Positions 1 through 5,593 of a DNA stretch of 7,795 nucleotides are shown here, in pieces. The DNA is from Eubacterium sp. (GTDB taxonomy: Bacteria > Bacillota > Clostridia > Lachnospirales > Lachnospiraceae). Below the pieces are notes generated by a model. That model was given only the letters and a program-made list of their open reading frames with translations, was not told the DNA's origin and searched no databases. The stretch spans positions 1 to 7,795 of the forward strand of contig JAILSA010000058.1 of the NCBI GenBank assembly GCA_024697885.1, read 5' to 3'. A program made the position numbers and the translations under genes. The stretch's first letter is position 1. Each line of letters begins with the position of its first letter.

Positions 1-687
1 ATTTGGATACTCTTCGTAATTGTAAGCCACCTCTGATTCAATGTAGGTATTGGCCGCCTTGGCCTTATCCACATAATCTGTCACATTGGTCTTGTCAATG
101 TTGTTGAGATTAAATCCTGAGTAGAGAAGGTTGCCCTCCCACTTAAATGGTCCCTCCGGACTTTTGGCAGTCGCATAGGCAATGGTGGATGTGTTAAAAG
201 TAGAGGTGGTACAGAAGTACATATAGTAGAGACCTCTCTTCTCACTGTAGCATACATCCGGTGCCCAAAGACGGCAACCGCCCTCTCCATCTGTTGGCAC
301 TACACTTGTATTTTTTCCCGTAAAGGAAAATGCCTGCTCTCTGGTGTCAAAGAGCTTACCGTAAACTGGATTTGCCGCATCATAGCCGTTGGAAGGAATA
401 AAATCATCTCCCATAATAGGTTTCCACTTTTTCAAGTCCTCGGAAACGGCCGCAGACATGTGGGAACCGTAAATATAGTATTTTCCATCAGCTTCCAACA
501 CAGATGGGTCGTGGACAGAAACTCCTGAGGATGCCAGACCTTCTTCGATTCCATCATAGGATACGGAAAAATCTGTAGGCACCTGGGATGAAGATTCCTC
601 TGATGTCTCTGTAGCTGACTGCCCACATCCCACCAGCAGGACAGACGCTGTGCAAATCGCAACTAATTTTTTAAATTTTTTGTTCAT
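1..687 (-). CDS. Glycoside hydrolase family 43 lipoprotein (arabinanase-like), 3' part cut off by window edge
   Basis: The first 229 codons of a secreted glycosidase are present; the frame is open to the left edge. The N-terminus is a lipoprotein signal: a basic start (MNKKFKKL), a hydrophobic stretch, then the lipobox LVGC with Cys21 as the predicted lipidated residue, followed by a Ser/Thr/Glu-rich linker to about residue 38. From about residue 55 it has GH43 five-bladed propeller features: VHDPSVLEADGKYYIYG, with Asp60 as the expected catalytic base, LWAPD at 140-144, and a YYMYF...IAYATAKSPEGPF blade at about 151-180. The general-acid Glu expected further along is beyond the window. Family members cleave arabinan, xylan side chains or related polymers outside the cell; endo-arabinanase is my best guess, but substrate cannot be set from this part. 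ATG 687 follows GGAGG (694-698) at 6 nt spacing. It has its own promoter and lies just past the efp terminator, so it is a separate unit. Confidence 0.88.
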   Translation of the reverse strand, partial: MNKKFKKLVAICTASVLLVGCGQSATETSEESSSQVPTDFSVSYDGIEEGLASSGVSVHDPSVLEADGKYYIYGSHMSAAVSEDLKKWKPIMGDDFIPSNGYDAANPVYGKLFDTREQAFSFTGKNTSVVPTDGEGGCRLWAPDVCYSEKRGLYYMYFCTTSTFNTSTIAYATAKSPEGPFKWEGNLLYSGFNLNNIDKTNVTDYVDKAKAANTYIESEVAYNYEEYPN

Positions 688-724
688 ACTAAACCTCCAT
701 TATACATATACCATTCAACTCAAA

Positions 725-753
725 ATTATAGCAAATCCACTATGATTATTCAA
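725..753 (-). promoter_or_regulatory. Sigma-A promoter with extended -10 for the GH43 lipoprotein gene
   Basis: Read on the minus strand there is TTGAAT (748-753), a spacer of exactly 17 nt, and a perfect TATAAT (725-730) preceded by TGC, an extended -10. The start site would fall near 718, giving a leader of about 30 nt before ATG 687, with GGAGG inside it. It lies between the efp terminator and the gene. No clear operator or catabolite-response palindrome was found around it, although sugar regulation would be expected for such a gene. Confidence 0.8.
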
Positions 754-769
754 GTGTTCTCTCCCCAAC

Positions 770-797
770 AAAAAAGGGCGCATCCGCGATACGCCCC
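770..797 (-). terminator. Intrinsic terminator after efp
   Basis: On the minus strand GGGCGTATC (788-796) pairs with GATGCGCCC (776-784) as a 9 bp stem with one T-G wobble and a 3 nt loop. Six T residues (770-775) follow directly. The stop codon of efp is 27 nt upstream. There is no T-run on the other side, so it works only for minus-strand transcription. It separates the efp unit from the GH43 gene. Confidence 0.93.
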
Positions 798-823
798 TGC
801 AAAATCTCACTTTATTCTCAAAA

Positions 824-1381
824 TTAGAGTCTCTTCAGATACTCTCCGGTTCTGGTATCGATCTGAATCTTATCTCCCTGGTTTACGAAGATAGGTACTG
901 CAACCTGTGCACCTGTCTCAACAGTAGCTGGCTTAGTTACATTGGTAGCTGTATCGCCCTTAACACCAGGCTCAGTCTCTGTAACCTCAAGCTCTGCAAA
1001 CATAGGTGGCTCAATAGCGAAGATATCTCCCTGGTAGGAAACCATCTTTACGCTGTCATTTTCCTTAACGAATTTCATGGAATCGCCAACCTTGTCCTCA
1101 GTCAAAGCTACCTGATCATAAGTCTCCATATCCATGAAGTTGTACATGTCGCCATCTTTGTACAAGTACTGCATCTCTTTTTTATCAATATGTGCCTGTG
1201 GATATTTCTCTGTAGGACGGAATGTCTTCTCTACAACTCCACCGTCAACAACATTTTTTAATTTAGTACGAACAAAAGCTGCTCCCTTGCCCGGTTTTAC
1301 ATGCTGGAATTCGATAATCTGATAAACAGTTCCATCAATCTCTACTGTCAATCCATTTCTGAAATCTCCTGCTGATACCAT
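824..1381 (-). CDS. efp: Elongation factor P
   Basis: This is a 185-residue protein, the normal length for EF-P, which binds between the P and E sites of stalled ribosomes and helps form peptide bonds at consecutive prolines. It has the three expected parts: an N-terminal KOW-like domain starting [10 protein letters not shown], with the tip loop VKPGKGAAF carrying Lys32, and two OB-fold domains ending [12 protein letters not shown]. Lys32 matches the position that carries 5-aminopentanol in Bacillus subtilis; whether it is modified here is unknown, and no modification gene is in the window. ATG 1381 has GAGG at 5 nt spacing, and the MVSAGDF start agrees with the family. It lies 67 nt after the fused aro gene, has its own promoter and ends in a strong terminator. 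Its alanine codons are only GCA or GCT (11 of 11), unlike the GCC-rich genes upstream, which fits a highly expressed protein. Confidence 0.98.
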   Translation of the reverse strand: MVSAGDFRNGLTVEIDGTVYQIIEFQHVKPGKGAAFVRTKLKNVVDGGVVEKTFRPTEKYPQAHIDKKEMQYLYKDGDMYNFMDMETYDQVALTEDKVGDSMKFVKENDSVKMVSYQGDIFAIEPPMFAELEVTETEPGVKGDTATNVTKPATVETGAQVAVPIFVNQGDKIQIDTRTGEYLKRL

Positions 1382-1436
1382 AATTTCCTCACTTTCCGTC
1401 GACAGAGCGACTCAAAATTCATAAAAACCTTTTTCT

Positions 1437-1465
1437 ATTATAGGTTAATTAAGAAGTTTTTTCAA
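1437..1465 (-). promoter_or_regulatory. Sigma-A promoter for efp, overlapping the end of the aro fusion gene
   Basis: On the minus strand TTGAAA (1460-1465), a 17 nt spacer and a perfect TATAAT (1437-1442) form a near-consensus promoter. The -35 hexamer and part of the spacer lie within the last codons and stop of the upstream gene (stop at 1449-1451). Transcription would start near 1430, giving a leader of about 50 nt before ATG 1381. It lets efp be made independently of the long upstream operon. Confidence 0.8.
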
Positions 1466-2660
1466 GTATTTCTTTTGCGATTTCCTCAAGTTCCCTGCCA
1501 TCTGTCTTCACCCTTACAGTAGCCGCCTTCTTGTAAAAGGGCAGGCGCTTGTCCATAAGGCTTCGAATGAATTCCACATTCATATTTCCCTGTAAAATAG
1601 GTCGGTTGTCGCTGTCCTTCACTCGCTCATAAATGGTCTCGGGCTCCGCCTCAAGCCAAACCACCTGGCCCATGGCCTTGAGCTTGCGTCGGTTGATTTC
1701 CCTCAGGGCCATTCCCCCGCCACAGGATACAATGGCAGGTGGCAGGTCCGCCAAGTCATCGATCATAGCTGTCTCAAGCTGGCGAAAATGCTCCTCTCCC
1801 TGGTCCTTGAAAATCTGGGATATGGTCTTGCCCTCCGCCTCTTCAATCCAGGCATCTGTGTCGATTTCCTCTCGCCCTGTCATCTCCTTCAAAGTCAGGG
1901 ATATGGTGGATTTGCCCACACCCATAAAGCCTACCAGACAAATATGCTTGTTGCCCTTGTAAATTTTATCAAAGCAAGATACCATCTCCCGGTAGTCCAC
2001 CTGACCTGGAGCCGACTCCTGGTCATAGCTGGCAAAAGAGACCAAAGAACCATAAAGTCCCCCGTAGAGACGGGACATTTGGCCCAATTCTCCCATGGAC
2101 ATGGTAATCAGTGGAAAGTCAGGAAAATCTTCCTTCATCCTGCCAGTGGCATCTAAAAGCCTGTTTACATCCTCTAAGGTCTTAGGCATGTAGGCGCACT
2201 TGCCCACATCCATTCCCAGGTCCATGGCTTTTTTGAGACGCTTATAAATCTCCTCCTCCGTCTCTGTCTCCTGGAAATTGTGGTAGGAGCCAATGAGCTT
2301 GGCCTTTCTCTCAGCCTTGCCCTCATGCAATTCCTCCGGGGCCCTCTCTAACTCCACATCTATGTAATCCGCATCTCCCTTGGCCAAAAGGTCCAAAACT
2401 AACTTATGGTAGTCAAACCTACCTCCATTGGCCTGACCTCCCTCCGCCTGGGTTCTCAGGGTACAAATCAGCTCCTTGTCCCCCAAAATCTTCTTGAGTT
2501 CACAGGCCAGGTCAGGAATCTCCCTCTCATATCCGGCAAAAAAATCCATTCGCCACTCCACCATCTGAACTGGCAAATCTTTCATTTTTCTAGCCGTCTC
2601 CGTAATCTCATCTCGCAAGTTACCCACTATAGGCAAACAAATTTTAGGTCGCTGTAACAT
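1449..2660 (-). CDS. Bifunctional type I 3-dehydroquinate dehydratase / shikimate kinase fusion
   Basis: This 403-residue cytosolic protein joins two shikimate-pathway enzymes. Residues 1 to about 225 are a class I (Schiff-base) 3-dehydroquinate dehydratase: EWRMD with Glu35, TLRTQAEGG at 67-75, His127 in SYHNF, the Schiff-base Lys154 in GMDVGK, Arg197 in MSRL, and SAPGQ at 216-220. Residues about 237-403 are a shikimate kinase: P-loop GFMGVGKST at 244-252, the DTD motif at 267-269, FRQLE with Arg293, GGG at 314-316, lid Arg353 in NRPIL, and Arg372. Every key residue I looked for is present in both halves, so both are probably active. The first makes 3-dehydroshikimate; the second phosphorylates shikimate. 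The intervening AroE step is not in this protein. ATG 2660 lies 2 nt past the pepP stop, with GGAGG (2671-2675) inside the end of pepP, suggesting translational coupling. In AroD/AroK terms it is AroD-AroK. Confidence 0.95.
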   Translation of the reverse strand: MLQRPKICLPIVGNLRDEITETARKMKDLPVQMVEWRMDFFAGYEREIPDLACELKKILGDKELICTLRTQAEGGQANGGRFDYHKLVLDLLAKGDADYIDVELERAPEELHEGKAERKAKLIGSYHNFQETETEEEIYKRLKKAMDLGMDVGKCAYMPKTLEDVNRLLDATGRMKEDFPDFPLITMSMGELGQMSRLYGGLYGSLVSFASYDQESAPGQVDYREMVSCFDKIYKGNKHICLVGFMGVGKSTISLTLKEMTGREEIDTDAWIEEAEGKTISQIFKDQGEEHFRQLETAMIDDLADLPPAIVSCGGGMALREINRRKLKAMGQVVWLEAEPETIYERVKDSDNRPILQGNMNVEFIRSLMDKRLPFYKKAATVRVKTDGRELEEIAKEILEKTS

Positions 2661-2662
2661 GC

Positions 2663-3736
2663 CTAATTAACCTCCACTTCTATTAATTCCTTAGGGGAAT
2701 GGGCCAAATTCTCGCAGCCATCCTCCGTAATCACAACCAAATCCTCAATGCGGACGCCTCCTAGGCCCTCCACATAGATGCCAGGCTCCACAGAAACCAC
2801 CATGCCCGGCAAAATCACAGCCTCTTCCCTTGGGGAAAAATTAGGGTTCTCGTGAATTTCAAGGCCCACAGAATGGCCCAGTGAGTGACCAAAATACTGG
2901 CCGTAACCCGCCTCTTCAATCACATCTCTCGCCAGGGCATCAATTTCACATCCCGTCATGCCCGGAGTAATATTGTCCAGGGCCGTCTGCTGGGCTCTGG
3001 CCACAATCTCATAAATATTTCTCAGTTCCTCAGAGGCCCTGCCAATACTAATGGTCCTGGTCATATCAGAGCAGTATCCCTGATAGATGCAGCCAAAATC
3101 CATGGTCAGAAAATCTCCCTCTTCCAGCCTTCTGTCTGTGGGAATGGCATGGGGCATGGCTGTGTGAGGTCCCGAGGCCGCAATGGTATCAAAGCTCAGG
3201 CCCTCTGCCCCCTCTTCCTTCATGTAAAACTCCAGCCAGGCGGCAACTTCCTTTTCCGTCATTCCCACCTGGATCTTTTTGAGAATTTTGGAAAAAGCCC
3301 GGTCTCCAATGGCCTCAGCCTGACGAATCCGTTCAATTTCTTCTGGACTTTTTACCTGGCGCAGTTCGCTAAGTCCCCTGCCCAGAGCCCTTAGGTCTAA
3401 ATCTCCCACGGCCTCCTTTAATTTCTCCCATTCAGCCACTGTCATAGAGAGGTCCTCAAAACCTAAACTCCCTGCCCCATCCTTTTTCAGGGCCTCCTGC
3501 AAAAAAGAAAAATAGGATTTTGAATTCCAACAAAGGATTTCAAAATCCGGACTCTCCGCCTTGGCAGCCACTGTATAGCGACTGTCTGTCACAATCAGTC
3601 GCTGTTTTTTGGATATATATACATAGCCCTCCCCCTGAAAACCAGATAGGTATCTCATGTTAGCTGGGGAGGTTAAAAGCAGGGCATCTACCTTGTAATC
3701 TTTGAGTACCTTTTTTGTCTTCTCTTGGATTTCCAT
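2663..3736 (-). CDS. pepP: Xaa-Pro aminopeptidase (M24B, aminopeptidase P family)
   Basis: This 357-residue cytosolic metallopeptidase removes an N-terminal residue that precedes proline. The creatinase-like N-terminal domain covers about 1-130 (LLTSPANMRYLSGF at 21-34). The pita-bread catalytic domain follows with all five dinuclear metal ligands: Asp213 (TMDFG), Asp224 (CSDMTR), His288 (GHSLGHSVG), Glu317 (SVEPGIY) and Glu331 (VRIEDLVV). His196 and His295 match the conserved substrate-site histidines. The length fits the short bacterial form (yqhT type in B. subtilis). The start at 3736 lies inside yqeG, overlapping it by 49 nt in another frame; it is supported by AAGGAAG (3745-3751) at 8 nt spacing and by the need for the residue 21-34 motif. 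Being next to efp, a factor for proline synthesis, is a common arrangement in Firmicutes. Confidence 0.95.
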   Translation of the reverse strand: MEIQEKTKKVLKDYKVDALLLTSPANMRYLSGFQGEGYVYISKKQRLIVTDSRYTVAAKAESPDFEILCWNSKSYFSFLQEALKKDGAGSLGFEDLSMTVAEWEKLKEAVGDLDLRALGRGLSELRQVKSPEEIERIRQAEAIGDRAFSKILKKIQVGMTEKEVAAWLEFYMKEEGAEGLSFDTIAASGPHTAMPHAIPTDRRLEEGDFLTMDFGCIYQGYCSDMTRTISIGRASEELRNIYEIVARAQQTALDNITPGMTGCEIDALARDVIEEAGYGQYFGHSLGHSVGLEIHENPNFSPREEAVILPGMVVSVEPGIYVEGLGGVRIEDLVVITEDGCENLAHSPKELIEVEVN

Positions 3737-4251
3737 TTTTTCTGCTTCCTTTCCTCACGTTTTTTCTCTCGATATTCCTTTAAAACCAAACGCTCTAATT
3801 GCCTCTTGAGAACAATTTGAATTTCCTCTCTCTCGTTAATTGGCTTTACCAGGAAATTCTTCAGGCCAATTCTCTTGGCTCCAAAAATATCTGTAAAGAG
3901 CTGGTCTCCTACAAAAAGAGTATTTTCCGGCCTGGTATTCATTAATTCCATGGCATAGTAATAGCTTTTCTTGGCTGGTTTGTGGGCATTAAAAACTGTA
4001 TGGACCCCAATTTCCTGGTTAAAGGTCCTCACCCTCTTTTTTTTGTTGTTGGAAATAAGACAGCACTCAAAACCGATTTTTCGAAGTTTTTCAAAAAGCT
4101 CCTTGGCCTGGGCACTGGCCTCCCTGCCGTGTTCCACCAGGGTGTTGTCAATGTCAAAAAGAATTCCCCGATAACCCTCATCATACAATTTTTGATAGTC
4201 AATGGCATAGGTAGAAACCACTGTCTGGTCTGGAAAATATTTTTCAAACAT
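3688..4251 (-). CDS. yqeG: YqeG family HAD IIIA-type phosphatase with a basic C-terminal tail
   Basis: This 187-residue HAD-superfamily protein has the family motifs in order: motif I LFDIDNTLVE with nucleophile Asp33 and acid/base Asp35, motif II Ser67 in LISNN, motif III Lys91 in AHKPAKK, and motif IV VGDQLFTD with Asp116 and Asp121. YqeG proteins are predicted cytosolic phosphatases whose substrate is not established; in B. subtilis yqeG sits beside the ribosome-assembly GTPase gene yqeH and aroE. Residues 158-187 form a tail with 17 Lys/Arg among 30, which may bind RNA or another polyanion (inference). The last 15 residues are encoded within the overlap with pepP. ATG 4251 is 3 nt past the stop of the DUF815 gene; the nearest Shine-Dalgarno, GGAGG at 4265-4269, is unusually far (13 nt), so it may depend on coupling. 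No other suitable Met exists before motif I. Confidence 0.93.
   Translation of the reverse strand: MFEKYFPDQTVVSTYAIDYQKLYDEGYRGILFDIDNTLVEHGREASAQAKELFEKLRKIGFECCLISNNKKKRVRTFNQEIGVHTVFNAHKPAKKSYYYAMELMNTRPENTLFVGDQLFTDIFGAKRIGLKNFLVKPINEREEIQIVLKRQLERLVLKEYREKKREERKQKKWKSKRRQKRYSKITR
3745..3751 (-). promoter_or_regulatory. Ribosome binding site of pepP inside yqeG
   Basis: AAGGAAG on the minus strand stands 8 nt before ATG 3736. It lies in the codons for the basic tail of YqeG, about 60 nt before that gene's stop. It decides the pepP start in favour of the overlapping ATG. Confidence 0.6.
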
Positions 4252-4254
4252 AGC

Positions 4255-5577
4255 TTATTTCTGTCCTCCAATAGATTCTAGGTGTATGATAAACTGCTCT
4301 GCCACACGGCCAGAATAGCCTCCGTTTCGAAGACTCCACGCATTGGCCTGAAGGAGCAGGTCTTCCTTGGACAAATTAATCTTGTCATTTGCCTCGGCCA
4401 AGCCGAGAACGATTTCCTCAAATTCCTTTTTCATAGGCTTGTTAAAGTTAATAGACAGGCCAAAGCGCGCCACCAGGGACAACTTCTCCTGCATAGTGTC
4501 TGACCTGTGAAGCTCATCCTGAGACATATCAGACCGGTCGCTCCAGGTCTCTCGAATCAGGTGTCTGCGATTGGAGGTGGCATAGATCAGCACATTGTCC
4601 GGCCGGATTTCCATGCCTCCCTCAATGACAGCCTTTAGGTACTTGTACTCAATCTCAAATTCCTCAAAGGACAGGTCATCCATATAAATAATGAACTTGT
4701 AATTCCTATTTTTTACCTGGTCCAAAATCTTTGACAGGTCCTGGAACTGGTGCTTATAAATCTCAATCAGGCGAAGTCCCTTGTCGTAATAGCGGTTCAA
4801 AATCGCCTTAATACAGGTGGATTTGCCTGTGCCGCTGTCTCCAAAGAGCAGGCAGTTGTTGGCCTTTCTTCCCTCCACAAAGGCCTCTGTGTTCTCCACC
4901 AACATATTCTTTTGCATATCGTAGCCAATCAGGTGGTCTAAACTCACCTCGCTGGTGTTGGTAATTGGCTCTAGAACCATTTCCTCTCCCTGGTGAGTCA
5001 CGCGGAAGGCCTTGTTGAGGCCGAACTTGCCCACGCCATAGCGCTGGTAAAACTGACAGATCACATCAAAAAAGTCCGCTCCGTCCTTGGCCTTTTCCAA
5101 CTCCTCCACCAATTCCCTTACCTTGGCGCTCACACTCTTGTTGTAGGTGTTTTCCGCCTTGGCCATGGAGTGGTAGTTGGTCAAAATGCTAAAGCACTCA
5201 ATGCCAAGTTTTTCCTCCACTGAAGAAAAATCGTAGTGGAACATATCATAAAACCAGTCCATGTCCTGGTCCACAATTTTGTTTACCGATGCCCCCTGGG
5301 CCCGACCCACCTTCTCGCAAATCATGCTGAAGGGATTTTCGTCTGTGGCCATAAGGTAGGCAATATAGGACTGCCATAGATTTTTGTCAAAGCCATACTT
5401 GGTGGCAATATCCAAGATTTTGTAGATTTGGTCATAGAGCTCGCTAATCAGCTCGTCTCCATTCTCACTGTTGCCCTTCTCCACCAGGCGGCGAATCACA
5501 TCGGCAATCTGGCGCAGGGGCTCATAGTCCCCATTTTTCTTTCCGTACATAATCAAACGGTTAATGGCATAATACAT
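4255..5577 (-). CDS. DUF815-family P-loop ATPase (AAA+-like), function unknown
   Basis: This 440-residue protein has an all-helical N-terminal region of about 200 residues with no motif I recognise, and a C-terminal ATPase typical of DUF815. In the ATPase are Walker A FGDSGTGKST (245-254), Walker B FIIYMDDLSFEE (295-306), a sensor-1-like ATSNRRHL (333-340), and a possible sensor-2 arginine in SGRVAEQF (Arg424). Between Walker B and sensor 1 is the region KAVIEGGMEIRPDNVLIYA, characteristic of the family. No membrane segment or signal peptide is visible, so it should be cytosolic. The family is widespread in bacteria, but its substrate and partners are not established. ATG 5577 has an excellent AAAGGAGG (5585-5592) at 7 nt spacing. 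It lies 16 nt after another ATPase gene and 3 nt before yqeG, which argues for co-transcription. Confidence 0.92.
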   Translation of the reverse strand: MYYAINRLIMYGKKNGDYEPLRQIADVIRRLVEKGNSENGDELISELYDQIYKILDIATKYGFDKNLWQSYIAYLMATDENPFSMICEKVGRAQGASVNKIVDQDMDWFYDMFHYDFSSVEEKLGIECFSILTNYHSMAKAENTYNKSVSAKVRELVEELEKAKDGADFFDVICQFYQRYGVGKFGLNKAFRVTHQGEEMVLEPITNTSEVSLDHLIGYDMQKNMLVENTEAFVEGRKANNCLLFGDSGTGKSTCIKAILNRYYDKGLRLIEIYKHQFQDLSKILDQVKNRNYKFIIYMDDLSFEEFEIEYKYLKAVIEGGMEIRPDNVLIYATSNRRHLIRETWSDRSDMSQDELHRSDTMQEKLSLVARFGLSINFNKPMKKEFEEIVLGLAEANDKINLSKEDLLLQANAWSLRNGGYSGRVAEQFIIHLESIGGQK

Positions 5578-5593
5578 GGCAGTTCCTCCTTTT

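Noticed and set aside
432..662. Minus-strand frame of 76 codons inside the start of the GH43 gene
   Set aside because: The lipobox and GH43 motifs run continuously in the other frame from ATG 687 to the window edge, so no frameshift is needed.
1398..1411. Small inverted repeat GTCG...CGAC in the efp leader
   Set aside because: The stem is only 4 bp with a 6 nt loop and no T-run; too weak to call a terminator, attenuator or riboswitch.
1788..2156. A 122-codon open frame on the plus strand, opposite the aro fusion
   Set aside because: It is antisense to conserved kinase and dehydratase motifs and shows no family features of its own.
2885..3394. A 169-codon open frame on the plus strand
   Set aside because: It lies wholly opposite pepP, whose metal ligands and motifs are intact. 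It has no recognisable domain, so it is a shadow frame.
4029..4271. An 80-codon minus-strand frame overlapping yqeG in another frame
   Set aside because: YqeG in this region carries HAD motifs I and II, so the real frame is clear; this one shows no motif.
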